Positions 24,914 through 35,561 of a DNA stretch of 64,000 bases are shown piece after piece; position 1 is the first letter of the stretch; every line of letters starts with the position of its first letter. The notes below the pieces were generated by a model. That model did no database searches and was not told the origin of the DNA. It was given only the letters and a program-made list of their open reading frames with translations. The position numbers were made by a program, and so were the translations under genes. The stretch covers positions 62,001 through 126,000 of the forward strand of contig NZ_JACHXQ010000011.1 of NCBI RefSeq assembly GCF_014192285.1, in the 5' to 3' direction. This DNA is from Halomonas fontilapidosi (GTDB lineage: Bacteria; Pseudomonadota; Gammaproteobacteria; Pseudomonadales; Halomonadaceae).

Positions 24914-26374
24914 ATGACCACGAGTCGCCTCAACCCGATCATTTACGTGCGTGGCTTTGCCATGCGCGAAGACGAGATCGAGGACACCATCAACACGCCC
25001 TACATGGGCTTCAACCTGGGGTCGACGCGAATCCGTCAGGATCCGGACCGCTCCTTCACCCGCTACATCTTCGAGTCGCCGTTGATCCGGCTGATGAAGG
25101 AGTATGGCTACCAGGACGTCTATCATCAGGGGGCAGTCAACCAGGCGCGGCTGCCGCGAAAGAGTGTCGTCATCCATCGCTACTACGAGCAGGAGAGTGG
25201 CGAAGGGCGGCGTCCCTCGCTCATCGAAGCGGCCGAGGAACTCGGGTCGCTGATCCTGTGGCTGCGCGATCGGGTATGCGGTGACGACGACCAGGCCCGG
25301 GCGGACTTCAAGGTCTACCTGGTGGCGCACTCCATGGGCGGGCTGGTGGTCCGTTGTCTGTTGCAGAACATGGCCGTGGCCACCAAGCAGGTGCGGGACT
25401 GTGTCGACAAGGTGTTCACCTACGGCACGCCTCATAACGGCATCGAGATGGGCGGCTTCAATGTGCCACGCGCCCTCGGCATCTGGGACATCAACAACTT
25501 CAATCGCGAGAACATCGCCAAGACTCTGGACCTGGCGCCCCGGAACGGCCGGGTCAACCACCTCGATGGGCACTTTCCTCCTGAGCGTTTCATGTCGTTG
25601 GTGGGCACCAATCACAAGGACTACAACCTGACGCGCTATGCCGTGGGCAGCATGAGCGACGGCCTGGTGAAGATCGAGAACGCCTACATCGAGAGCGGGC
25701 CGCGGGTCTATTGCTACCTGAGCCACAGCGGCTACTACGGGATGGTCAACGCCGAAGAGGGCTATCAGAACCTGACCCGTTTCCTGTTTGGCGATACCCG
25801 GGTGACCGGCCGGATGGTGGTGGAGGCGTTACCGCTGCCACCTTCGGTGGCCAAGGCCCGCAAGAAGGGACAGACCATCGAGGGCTCCTACCTCTTCGAG
25901 TGTACGGTGACCCCGCGCATGCATCCGCCGATTCCGTTGTCGGACCGGCGCGCCGAGCACGGCTCGGCGATCTTCCGGCGCTTCGATGAGATGTTCCACC
26001 CCGACCGCACCGGTCATGCCCATGCTCGCCATCCGGTGCTCTTCTCGGTGTTTCTCGATACCCGCAAGATCCAGACGGGACGCACCATGGTGTTCGTGGC
26101 GGATGTCGCGGTGCGCAGTACCGAGTTCAAGGTCGACGGCCTGTGGTTCCTCGACCAGCGCATCCCCGACGAGAACCTCTACCGCGACAAGCTGGTGCTG
26201 AGGGCGACCCGCGGCACCAATGGCTGGACGCTGCGCTACGTCTCGGCCGACGAGCGCTGGGGGGAGAACCGCGGTAGTGAGCTCGAGCAGGACGACCAGG
26301 GCCGATACGTACCGCTCGACAGCCCCAAGGGCTTTCGGGCCAAGCTGTACCTGGACGTCACGGCCTGGGAGTAG
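24914..26374 (+). CDS. PGAP1-like lipase/alpha-beta hydrolase
   Basis: 486 aa, no signal peptide. NPIIYVRGFAMRE near the N-terminus is a hydrolase strand with oxyanion turn; VYLVAHSMGGLVVRCLLQNM (about 135-154) carries the Ser nucleophile, and VFTYGTPHNGIEMGG follows, a pattern typical of PGAP1/LipA-like acyl hydrolases. The last 180 residues form a separate beta-rich region without a family I recognise. It starts 45 nt after the lysozyme-like gene on the same strand, with GGAGGGCGTC before the ATG, so cotranscription is likely. Confidence 0.8.
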   Translation: MTTSRLNPIIYVRGFAMREDEIEDTINTPYMGFNLGSTRIRQDPDRSFTRYIFESPLIRLMKEYGYQDVYHQGAVNQARLPRKSVVIHRYYEQESGEGRRPSLIEAAEELGSLILWLRDRVCGDDDQARADFKVYLVAHSMGGLVVRCLLQNMAVATKQVRDCVDKVFTYGTPHNGIEMGGFNVPRALGIWDINNFNRENIAKTLDLAPRNGRVNHLDGHFPPERFMSLVGTNHKDYNLTRYAVGSMSDGLVKIENAYIESGPRVYCYLSHSGYYGMVNAEEGYQNLTRFLFGDTRVTGRMVVEALPLPPSVAKARKKGQTIEGSYLFECTVTPRMHPPIPLSDRRAEHGSAIFRRFDEMFHPDRTGHAHARHPVLFSVFLDTRKIQTGRTMVFVADVAVRSTEFKVDGLWFLDQRIPDENLYRDKLVLRATRGTNGWTLRYVSADERWGENRGSELEQDDQGRYVPLDSPKGFRAKLYLDVTAWE

Positions 26375-26508
26375 GCGCTCAGCGCTTGCATGGGGTTACC
26401 CCAGTGGTATGCCATGGCCCGTTCGCCCGTGACGGTGCGGCTTTCCCGCCGTCATGGCTGGAGCGGAGGTGGCGAGCGCAAGGGTGAGGGCCGAGCGCGC
26501 GTTCATCT
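26375..26508. other. Convergent intergenic gap
   Basis: 134 nt between convergent genes. No terminator with T-run seen. Confidence 0.5.
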
Positions 26509-27177
26509 TTACCGCGCCGGGTCCACCAGGCCACCCAGCGAGGCATTACGCCGGAACCAGCCGGCGATGCTGGCTCGCGGCAGGCGGGTGGCCAGCACCT
26601 CATGGGGCACGCTCTCGGAGAGAAAGCAGGCGAAGGTGCCGGCCTCGGGGTGTACCCGGGCCAGCTCTCGTTCGGGCGCGTCGGTGTCGAAGATCACCAT
26701 CTCGCCGCCGCCGTCGGCGGGCCAGTCGGGGTTGAGGTAACCCACCGTGGAAACCACCCGGTTGGCGCGGCCGCGGAAGCTGTCGAGATGTTGCCGGTAG
26801 AAGGCGCCGGGCGGGTAGTGGGCGAAGTGCGCCTCGTACTCGAAGAGCCCCAGAAAGAGCGCCCGGTTGAGTTCCTGCTGCAATTCACCCATGGCCTCCA
26901 GGTAGCGGCGCCGGGCTCGGCTCTCGCGGTCCAGCCAGCGAATGGCATCGCCACGAACATCCCGGCGCAGTGCGTGGGCCTGGCCGCGGCCGATGCCGGC
27001 AGCCTCCAGGGCCTCATGGTCGGCCATGGCGGTCACTTCCTGGTAGAGCTCGGCGCACAGATCGGCGGGAAGGAAGCCCTTGCCGACATACCAGCCCTGT
27101 TCCACCAGGGCATCGACCAGCTCGGCCAATCGTTCGCGGGGCAGGGCGGTGTCGCAGAGCGGAGTGGTCGTCATCAT
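26509..27177 (-). CDS. 2OG-Fe(II) oxygenase (prolyl hydroxylase-like)
   Basis: 222 aa. The double-stranded beta-helix metal triad is visible: H130 and D132 in YRQHLDSF, H192 in VPHEV, and an Arg near 201 (RASIAGWF) for 2-oxoglutarate. The N-terminal helices (GFLPADLCAELYQEV) are typical for the SM-20/PHD2-like group. Such bacterial enzymes hydroxylate prolines in translation factors or ribosomal proteins, but the target here is unknown. Start overlaps the Nudix stop by ATGA, so the two are coupled. Confidence 0.85.
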   Translation of the reverse strand: MMTTTPLCDTALPRERLAELVDALVEQGWYVGKGFLPADLCAELYQEVTAMADHEALEAAGIGRGQAHALRRDVRGDAIRWLDRESRARRRYLEAMGELQQELNRALFLGLFEYEAHFAHYPPGAFYRQHLDSFRGRANRVVSTVGYLNPDWPADGGGEMVIFDTDAPERELARVHPEAGTFACFLSESVPHEVLATRLPRASIAGWFRRNASLGGLVDPAR

Positions 27178-27794
27178 GGGTTGGAAACCCGACTCTCGGG
27201 GCGGTAGAGCAGTTCGCCCGGCGGGCGCTCGAAGAGGCTGATGGGCATGGCGAAGCCTTCGGCGAGCAGTTCCACCAGCATCATCGCGGAGAGTCCCCAG
27301 ATCACGTGGCCGTCGGTGCGGTAGCTGGGCACGTAATAGTCACGCCCGTCCACCCGAATCACGTCGGTGTGGGTGCGCTGGTCCTCGAGGAAGTGCGACA
27401 GCGGCACCTCGAAGATGGCATCGAGCTCGCTGGGGTCGGGGACAAGTGGCAGGTCGGGCGGGATCAGCCCCACCCAGGGGGTAACGCGCAGCCCATGCAG
27501 GGAAACCACGTCGGAAAGCCGACCGAGCAGTTCCACGCGCTCCGGTGGCAGCGCGATTTCTTCCTGTGACTCGCGCAGTGCCGTGCCCAGCAGGTCGGCG
27601 TCCTGGGTCTCGCGCTTGCCGCCGGGGAACGCCACCTGCCCGCTGTGGGTGTTGAGGTGGGCAGCGCGGCGAGTGAACAGCAGGGTGGGCTCGGGGCGGT
27701 CGACAATGGGCAGCAGCACCGCGGCCTCGGGCAGGCGCAGACCCACCCGGCGTGGCCGGTGTGCTTGCAGGCGTTTACGAAGGTTCTCTAACAT
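27174..27794 (-). CDS. Nudix hydrolase, CoA pyrophosphatase type
   Basis: 206 aa from the ATG at 27794. The Nudix box runs from G58 to about residue 82 (GGKRET..., then RESQEEIAL) with catalytic Glu residues E78 and E79; it is preceded by HSGQVAFPGG, which is characteristic of the CoA/NUDT7-like subgroup (NudL). Cleavage of CoA to 3',5'-ADP and phosphopantetheine is the family reaction. SD is weak; in-frame starts further up at 27869 and 27893 exist, but MLENLRKRLQ is the usual N-terminus. Confidence 0.83.
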   Translation of the reverse strand: MLENLRKRLQAHRPRRVGLRLPEAAVLLPIVDRPEPTLLFTRRAAHLNTHSGQVAFPGGKRETQDADLLGTALRESQEEIALPPERVELLGRLSDVVSLHGLRVTPWVGLIPPDLPLVPDPSELDAIFEVPLSHFLEDQRTHTDVIRVDGRDYYVPSYRTDGHVIWGLSAMMLVELLAEGFAMPISLFERPPGELLYRPESRVSNP

Positions 27795-27901
27795 GGGGCT
27801 TCCATCGGGTTTGATTCCTTCTACTCGGCCGCCATGAGCGGCGTCAAGCCCTGACCGGGTAGCCGTCATGCCGCCCGCCAGCCTGCCTGCCAAGGAGCGC
27901 C

Positions 27902-28459
27902 ATGAACTTCTGCAGTCACTGTGGCCACACCGTGCGCTTCGCGATTCCCGACGGGGACGATCGGCCGCGCTACTTCTGCGACGAGTGCGGCACGATCCAC
28001 TATCAGAACCCGCGCATCGTTGCCGGTACTCTACCGGTGAGCGGCAGCCGCGTGTTGCTGTGCCGCCGCGCCATCTCCCCGCGCAAGGGCTACTGGACCC
28101 TGCCGGCGGGTTTCATGGAGAACGCCGAGACCACCGTGGAAGCGGCCGCCCGCGAGACCCGCGAGGAGGCCTGTGCCGAGGTCGCGATCCACGGGCTCTA
28201 TACCATGATCAACCTGCCGCACATCGACCAGGTCTACATGATCTTTCTCGCCGATCTCGCCGGCGACTTCGCGGCGGGACCCGAGAGCCTCGAGGTAGCG
28301 CTGTTCGAGGAGCACGAGATTCCCTGGGACGAACTCGCCTTCCCCACCATCGAGCGCACCCTGCGTCACTTCTACGACGACCGGCAGGATGCCGCCTTCC
28401 CGCTGCACGTCAGCGACATCACCGCCGAGGATCGCGAGCGCTACTTTGGCAGTGCCTGA
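27902..28459 (+). CDS. Nudix hydrolase with N-terminal zinc ribbon
   Basis: 185 aa. A Cys4 zinc ribbon (C4, C7, C26, C29) leads into a Nudix fold with the box at about 76-98 ([25 protein letters not shown], catalytic REEA). The zinc ribbon plus Nudix resembles the NudC-like subgroup acting on NAD(H) or ADP-ribose, but the protein lacks NudC's extra N-terminal domain. AGGAGCGCC precedes the ATG. Divergent from the CoA-type Nudix gene; 107 nt separate the starts. Confidence 0.85.
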   Translation: MNFCSHCGHTVRFAIPDGDDRPRYFCDECGTIHYQNPRIVAGTLPVSGSRVLLCRRAISPRKGYWTLPAGFMENAETTVEAAARETREEACAEVAIHGLYTMINLPHIDQVYMIFLADLAGDFAAGPESLEVALFEEHEIPWDELAFPTIERTLRHFYDDRQDAAFPLHVSDITAEDRERYFGSA

Positions 28460-28480
28460 CGGGGGCAGTGCCTGAACGCC

Positions 28481-29365
<885 letters not shown>

Positions 29366-29406
29366 TCATGGAAGCCGGACCCGGGCGTAACCAGGAGACC
29401 AAGGTC

Positions 29407-30357
29407 ATGGACAAGTTCGAACGCAAGCTGGACCAGGCCGCACGCGCCGCCTGGATGTCCTATGTGGGGGGCATCACCCAGGATGAGATCGCCCAGCAGC
29501 TGGGTGTCTCCCGCCCCGGGGTCCAGCGCCTGCTTGCCCTGGCGCGCCAGGAGGGGCTGATCAAGGTGCGTATTGATCACCCCATCTCGGCCTGCATGGC
29601 CCTGGCCGCGGCGATCCGTGACCGCTATGGCCTCGATTACTGCGATGTGGTGCCGGCCGAGCCGGACGCGCCCGACGGTGCCGCCTACTACCTTGCGGCG
29701 GCCGGCGCGGAGCGCATCTCCCGCCTGGTGGAGCGCAGCGAACCCCTGACTCTGTCGCTGGGCACCGGGCGTTCGGTGCGTGCCACCGTGGAGGCCATGA
29801 GCCGCCATGACCGCCCGCAGCACCGTTTCGTCTCGCTGGTCGGCAACGTGGCACGTGACGGCTCCGCCAACCGTTATGATGGCGTGGTGGTGCTGGCCGA
29901 CAAGACCGGCGGCGAGCGCTTCCTGCTGCCGACCCCGGTGGTGGCCGACTCGGTGGAGGAGAAGCAGGCGATGCTCGGCCAGCGACTCTTCCAGGCCATC
30001 ACGGAGGTGGCTAGGCAGGCGGAGGCGGCCTTCATCGGCGTGGGGCGCATCGACCGTCAGGCGACCCTCTTCCAGGACCACTTCATCGGCCAGAGCGACC
30101 TCGAGGAGCTGCTGCGGCTCGAGGCCGTTGGCGAGCTGCTGGGCTGGCCACTGGACCGCGAGGGTCGTGTCATCGACTGCTCCATCACCCGTCGGGTTAC
30201 CAGCCTGCCGTTGGAGATGCTGCGCGACCAGCCCCTGGTGGCCCTGGCCGGCGGCCGGGAGAAGGCGCCGGCGCTGCTCGCCGCGCTGCGGGGTGGCTGG
30301 CTTAAGGGTCTGGTCACCGACGAGACGGCCGCGCGCTGCATCATCGAGCCGTCGTGA
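29407..30357 (+). CDS. SorC-family transcriptional regulator of the polyol operon
   Basis: 316 aa. N-terminal helix-turn-helix at about 22-45 (GGITQDEIAQQLGVSRPGVQRLL) followed by the SorC effector domain (about 60-316) with LSLGTGRSVRATVEAM, FVSLVGN, and a late VALAGGREKAPALLAALRGGWLKGLVTDE, the sugar-phosphate-sensing part of the family. GGAGACC lies before the ATG at 29407. It stands 149 nt upstream of the polyol transporter genes in the same direction, next to two palindromes, so it most likely controls the operon and may repress or activate itself less clearly. Confidence 0.88.
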   Translation: MDKFERKLDQAARAAWMSYVGGITQDEIAQQLGVSRPGVQRLLALARQEGLIKVRIDHPISACMALAAAIRDRYGLDYCDVVPAEPDAPDGAAYYLAAAGAERISRLVERSEPLTLSLGTGRSVRATVEAMSRHDRPQHRFVSLVGNVARDGSANRYDGVVVLADKTGGERFLLPTPVVADSVEEKQAMLGQRLFQAITEVARQAEAAFIGVGRIDRQATLFQDHFIGQSDLEELLRLEAVGELLGWPLDREGRVIDCSITRRVTSLPLEMLRDQPLVALAGGREKAPALLAALRGGWLKGLVTDETAARCIIEPS

Positions 30358-30434
30358 CGCAGCGCATTATTCGTAACGACTGATTCTTTGGGCCAAAGTC
30401 TAAGGGTGAATCTTTGCTTTTTTTGGCGCCCTGA

Positions 30435-30450
30435 TCGATCATTTGATCGA
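30435..30450 (+). promoter_or_regulatory. Operator-like palindrome 1 of the polyol operon
   Basis: TCGATCA-TT-TGATCGA, a perfect 7-bp inverted repeat with a 2-nt centre, lying 57 nt before the binding-protein start. It shares the TGATC core with palindrome 2, so both may bind the SorC regulator. The whole 30415-30480 stretch is AT-rich compared with its surroundings, as a promoter would be. Confidence 0.65.
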
Positions 30451-30453
30451 AGG

Positions 30454-30470
30454 TTGATCAATATGATCAA
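30454..30470 (+). promoter_or_regulatory. Operator-like palindrome 2 of the polyol operon
   Basis: TTGATCA-ATA-TGATCAA, a perfect 7-bp inverted repeat with 3-nt centre, 36 nt before the ATG of the binding protein. Its centre lies about 20 bp, close to two helical turns, from that of palindrome 1, so both could be bound on the same face. I could not fix -10 and -35 boxes with confidence; TATAAC at 30471-30476 directly follows. Confidence 0.68.
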
Positions 30471-30506
30471 TATAACAATGCCAAGACATCCCTAGAGGAT
30501 TCCGCT

Positions 30507-31814
30507 ATGAGAGTCATCCGCCATCTCCCCCTGACGACCCTGACCGCGGCCATCGCCTTCGCCGGACAGGCCCAGGCGCAGACCGAGATCACCGTCGGTA
30601 CTGTCAACAACAACGACATGGTGATCATGCAGAGCCTGACCGACGCCTTCGAGCAGGCGCATCCGGACATCACGCTGGACTGGGTGGTGCTCGAGGAGAA
30701 CGTGCTGCGCCAGCGCCTGACCACCGATATCGCCACCCAGGGCGGCCAGTTCGACGTCATGACCATCGGCACCTACGAGGTGCCTATCTGGGCCGAGCAA
30801 GATTGGCTGACACCGCTCGACGACCTTCCTGCCGACTACCAGATCGACGACCTGCTGCAGTCGGTCCGCAAGGGCCTCAGCTACGACGGCACCCTGCATG
30901 CGCTGCCGTTCTATGCCGAGAGTTCGATGATGTTCTACCGCCAGGACCTCTTCAGTGATGCCGGCATCACGATGCCCGAGCAGCCGACCTGGCAGCAGGT
31001 ACGTGACTGGGCTGAGCAACTCCATGACCCGGCCAACGAGACCTATGGCATCTGTCTGCGTGGCAAGCCGGGCTGGGGCGAAAACATGGCCCTGGTCTCC
31101 ACCATGGTCAACACCTTCGGCGGACGCTGGTTCGACATGGACTGGAATCCGCAGATCGATTCCCCGGCCTGGCAGGAGGCGGTCGGTTTCTATGTTGATC
31201 TGTTGAACAACTATGGCCCACCCGGCGCCAGCTCCAATGGCTTCAATGAGAATCAGGCACTGTTCTCTCGCGGCAACTGTGCCATGTGGGTCGATGCCAC
31301 CTCCGCGGCCGGACGGATCTTCGATCCCAGTCAATCTCAGCTGGGCTTCGCCCCGGCGCCGATCGCCGAGACGCCGAAGGGCTCTCACTGGCTGTGGTCC
31401 TGGGCCCTGGCGATCCCGGCGTCTTCCGACTCCAAGGATGCGGCTCGCGAGTTCGTCACCTGGGCGACGTCTCAGGAATATGTCGAACTGGTGGCGAAGG
31501 AGAAGGGCTGGGCCAGCGTGCCCCCCGGCACCCGCGTGTCTACTTACGAAAATCCTCACTATCAGGAAGCCGCGCCCTTCGCCGACTTCGTGCTGAACGC
31601 CATCCAGGGTGCCGACCCCACCGACTCAACCCTTGAGCCTTCTCCCTACGTTGGCGTGCAGTTCGTGGGTATCCCCGAGTTCCAGTCCATCGGTACCCAG
31701 GTCGGTCAGATGGTGGCCGCGGCCCTGACCGGTGAGACCTCCGTCGAGCAGGCCCTGCAGGCGGCTCAGCGCGCCACCGAGCGCACCATGCAGCGCGCCG
31801 GCTATCTGGATTGA
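30507..31814 (+). CDS. smoE: Polyol ABC transporter substrate-binding protein
   Basis: 435 aa. Signal peptide MRVIRHLPLTTLTAAIAFAGQAQA, mature start near QTEITVGTV. Family 1 extracellular solute-binding protein; the region ALPFYAESSMMFYRQDLF and the C-terminal GVQFVGIPEFQSIGTQVGQMVAAALTGETSVEQALQAAQ agree with SmoE/MtlE sorbitol/mannitol-binding proteins. It binds the polyol in the periplasm and hands it to the permease. First structural gene of the operon; AGAGGA precedes the ATG at 30507. A strong hairpin follows the stop, so its mRNA may be more abundant than that of the permeases. Confidence 0.88.
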   Translation: MRVIRHLPLTTLTAAIAFAGQAQAQTEITVGTVNNNDMVIMQSLTDAFEQAHPDITLDWVVLEENVLRQRLTTDIATQGGQFDVMTIGTYEVPIWAEQDWLTPLDDLPADYQIDDLLQSVRKGLSYDGTLHALPFYAESSMMFYRQDLFSDAGITMPEQPTWQQVRDWAEQLHDPANETYGICLRGKPGWGENMALVSTMVNTFGGRWFDMDWNPQIDSPAWQEAVGFYVDLLNNYGPPGASSNGFNENQALFSRGNCAMWVDATSAAGRIFDPSQSQLGFAPAPIAETPKGSHWLWSWALAIPASSDSKDAAREFVTWATSQEYVELVAKEKGWASVPPGTRVSTYENPHYQEAAPFADFVLNAIQGADPTDSTLEPSPYVGVQFVGIPEFQSIGTQVGQMVAAALTGETSVEQALQAAQRATERTMQRAGYLD

Positions 31815-31823
31815 TCCGTGTGA

Positions 31824-31847
31824 GCCGGCCGGGGAGCCCCGGCCGGC
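31824..31847 (+). other. Intra-operon hairpin after smoE
   Basis: Perfect inverted repeat of two 11-base arms GCCGGCCGGGG/CCCCGGCCGGC separated by two bases. It lies 10 nt after the binding-protein stop and 31 nt before the first permease. No T tract, so it probably acts as an mRNA stabiliser or partial attenuator. Confidence 0.75.
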
Positions 31848-31878
31848 ACCTTCTTCTTGAACCCTCACGGTTACCGAT

Positions 31879-32769
31879 ATGAACAAGACCAGAACTTCCG
31901 GGCGCACCATCGGAGGGTTGCGTACCCTCTCGCTGCAGGCGCCCGCCGTCTCCCTGCTGTTTCTGTGGATGATCGTGCCGCTGGCGATGACCGTTTGGTT
32001 CTCGCTGCAGCGCTACAACCTGCTGATGCCCGGCATGACGGGCTTCGCCGGTCTCGAGAACTACGAGTATCTTTTCACCGACCCGGCGCTGTGGTCGGCC
32101 ATGGGCACCACCCTGCTGATGGTCAGCTGGGTACTGGTGATCACCGTGGTCGGCGGCACCCTGCTGGCGGTGCTCTTCCAGCAGGAGTTCATGGGCCAGG
32201 GCATCGCCCGGGTGCTGGCGATTTCGCCCTTCTTCGTCATGCCCACGGTCAGCGCTCTGGTATGGAAGAACATGATGATGCACCCGGCCAACGGGGTGCT
32301 GTCCTGGGTGGCCGAACTGTTCGGACTGCCCGCGGTGGACTGGTTCTCCTCGCTGCCGCTGACCTCGATCGTCATCATCGTCGCCTGGCAGTGGCTGCCC
32401 TTCGCCCTGCTGATCCTGTTGACCGCCATGCAGTCGCTGGATGAGGACCAGGTGGAGGCCGCCCGCATGGACGGCGCCGGCCCGATCGCCATCTTCTTCT
32501 TCATCACCCTGCCGCACCTCAAGCGGGCGATCAGCGTGGTGATCATGATCGAGATGATCTTCCTGCTGACCATCTTCGCCGAGATCTTCGTCACCACCTC
32601 CGGTGGCCCGGGCCTCGCCACTACCAATCTGGCCTACCTGATCTACATTCGCGCCCTGCTTGACTTCGACGTGGGGCTGGCCTCCGCCGGCGGAGTGATC
32701 GCCATCATCCTCGCCAACATTGTCGCCATCTTCCTGGTCCGCATGGTGGCCAAGAACCTGGAAAGCTGA
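31879..32769 (+). CDS. smoF: Polyol ABC transporter permease 1
   Basis: 296 aa, six hydrophobic segments (first at about 24-44, last at 270-290). The EAA loop reads EAARMDGAGPIAIFFFITLPHLKRAI near residues 194-219, with the conserved EAAxxDGA start. Short N-terminal extension typical of MalF-like polyol permeases, without the large periplasmic loop. Forms the inner-membrane channel with the next permease. Weak SD before the ATG at 31879; the ORF has no better start. Confidence 0.88.
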   Translation: MNKTRTSGRTIGGLRTLSLQAPAVSLLFLWMIVPLAMTVWFSLQRYNLLMPGMTGFAGLENYEYLFTDPALWSAMGTTLLMVSWVLVITVVGGTLLAVLFQQEFMGQGIARVLAISPFFVMPTVSALVWKNMMMHPANGVLSWVAELFGLPAVDWFSSLPLTSIVIIVAWQWLPFALLILLTAMQSLDEDQVEAARMDGAGPIAIFFFITLPHLKRAISVVIMIEMIFLLTIFAEIFVTTSGGPGLATTNLAYLIYIRALLDFDVGLASAGGVIAIILANIVAIFLVRMVAKNLES

Positions 32770-32783
32770 CGCGGGAGCGCCTT

Positions 32784-33668
32784 ATGACGACTGCAAGAAC
32801 TAAATCCCTGTCCGGGGCCGCCGTCCCCGCGGTGCAGCGGTCTCCCCTGACCGATGCCCTGCTCAATCGGCGCCTGTGGTTGACCGTGCTCGGCTGGACG
32901 GTCGCCGTGCTGATCTTCTTCCCGATCTTCTGGATGGTGCTGACCGGCTTTAAGACCGAGACCGAGGCCATCGCCGAGCCCTCGCTGATCTTCTCGCCGA
33001 CCCTGGAGAGCTATGCCGAGGTCCAGCAACGCGCCGGCTACGCCAAGTTCGCCCTCAACAGCGTGGTGGTGGCCTTTGGCTCGACCCTGCTGGCGCTGCT
33101 GATCGCCATTCCGGCGGCCTACTCCATGGCCTTCCTACCCACCAAGCGCACCAAGGGAACCCTGCTGTGGATGCTCTCCACCAAGATGTTGCCGCCGGTG
33201 GGCGTGCTGGTGCCGATCTACCTGCTGTTCCGCGACACCGGGCTGCTGGATACCCGCACCGGGCTGATCATCGTCTATACGCTGATGAACCTGCCGATCG
33301 TGGTGTGGATGCTCTACACCTTCTTCAAGGACATGCCCAAGGACATCCTCGAGGCGGGGCGCATGGATGGGGCCAGCACGCTGCAGGAGGTGCTCTACCT
33401 GCTGCTGCCGCTGACACTTCCCGGGATTGCCTCCACGGGTCTGCTGTCGGTGATCCTGAGCTGGAATGAGGCCTTCTGGAGCCTCAACCTCACCTCATCG
33501 AATGCAGCACCGCTAACCGCCTATATCGCCTCCTTTTCCAGCCCCGAAGGGCTGTTCTGGGCCAAGCTTTCCGCGGCCTCGACCATGGCCATCGCGCCGA
33601 TCCTCGTCTTCGGTTGGCTGACCCAGAAGCAGATGGTACGTGGCCTGACCTTCGGCGCCGTCAAGTAA
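32784..33668 (+). CDS. smoG: Polyol ABC transporter permease 2
   Basis: 294 aa, MalG type. Hydrophobic segments start at about 36 (LTVLGWTVAVLIFFPIFWMVLTGF); the EAA loop is EAGRMDGASTLQEVLYLLLPLTLPGI (about 192-217). GGGAGCGCC precedes the ATG, 14 nt after the first permease stop. The C-terminal GLTFGAVK is the usual ending of SmoG/MtlG proteins. Confidence 0.88.
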   Translation: MTTARTKSLSGAAVPAVQRSPLTDALLNRRLWLTVLGWTVAVLIFFPIFWMVLTGFKTETEAIAEPSLIFSPTLESYAEVQQRAGYAKFALNSVVVAFGSTLLALLIAIPAAYSMAFLPTKRTKGTLLWMLSTKMLPPVGVLVPIYLLFRDTGLLDTRTGLIIVYTLMNLPIVVWMLYTFFKDMPKDILEAGRMDGASTLQEVLYLLLPLTLPGIASTGLLSVILSWNEAFWSLNLTSSNAAPLTAYIASFSSPEGLFWAKLSAASTMAIAPILVFGWLTQKQMVRGLTFGAVK

Positions 33669-33680
33669 AGGAATTTCAAT

Positions 33681-34826
<1,146 letters not shown>

Positions 34827-34836
34827 GGAGCGGCGC

Positions 34837-35523
34837 ATGGACAGCCTGATCTTTGATTGCGATGGCGTGCTGGTGGACAGCGAGACGATCGCCGAGGCGA
34901 CGTTGGTGGAACTACTGGGCGAGTGGCTGCCAGACCTGGACGCCGACACCGTCCTCAGACAGGCACTGGGCATGACGACCGCCAACATTCTGAATCACCT
35001 TGAGAGCCTGAGCGGACACCGGCTGCCGCCGACCGCCGTCGATCGGGTGGACGAGACCATCGAGGCGCGCCTGGCACTTGAGCTGCGTGCCATCGATGGC
35101 GTCGCCGAGGCCATCGAGGCACTCACGCTGCCGCTGGCGGTGGTCTCCAACAGCCGTCGGCAGCGGGTGCTGGCCTCGCTGTCCACCACCGGCCTCGAGT
35201 CCCGGTTGAGCGCGGTGCCGATCTTCACCGCCGACCAGGTGGCATACCCCAAGCCAGACCCGGCGATCTATCGCCTTGCTGCCGCCGAACTCAAGTGCGC
35301 CCCGGGCAACTGCCTGGTGGTGGAGGACAGCGTCTCCGGCGTGACCGCGGCATGCGCCGCCGGCATGACGGTGATCGGCTTCATCGGAGCCAGCCATGTC
35401 GAACCGGGGCAGGAGCGCCGACTGATGGCCGCGGGTGCCTGGCGGGTTCTCGAGCACATGCACGGGCTGGCGTCGCTGGTCGATGACTGGCGGCGGAGCC
35501 GGATGCGCGCCACAACCCGATGA
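34837..35523 (+). CDS. HAD-superfamily phosphatase-like protein
   Basis: 228 aa, subfamily with a helical cap. Motif I FDCDGVLVDSE gives nucleophile D7 and acid D9; motif II is VVSNSRRQR; Lys and Asp of motifs III-IV lie in YPKPDPAIY and VVEDSVSGVTAACAAGM. GGAG precedes the ATG at 34837, 10 nt after smoK. It resembles beta-phosphoglucomutase-like or sugar-phosphate phosphatases. HAD proteins often stand in polyol operons and may remove inhibitory polyol phosphates; this is inference. Confidence 0.85.
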   Translation: MDSLIFDCDGVLVDSETIAEATLVELLGEWLPDLDADTVLRQALGMTTANILNHLESLSGHRLPPTAVDRVDETIEARLALELRAIDGVAEAIEALTLPLAVVSNSRRQRVLASLSTTGLESRLSAVPIFTADQVAYPKPDPAIYRLAAAELKCAPGNCLVVEDSVSGVTAACAAGMTVIGFIGASHVEPGQERRLMAAGAWRVLEHMHGLASLVDDWRRSRMRATTR

Positions 35524-35561
35524 CCAGCATGACCCCACGGACAGAGCAACAGGACGACAAG

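Noticed and set aside
30410..30480. Fixed -35/-10 promoter of the polyol operon
   Set aside because: Several TTG and TAT elements exist, but none has both a good match and a 16-18 bp spacing, so only the palindromes are reported.
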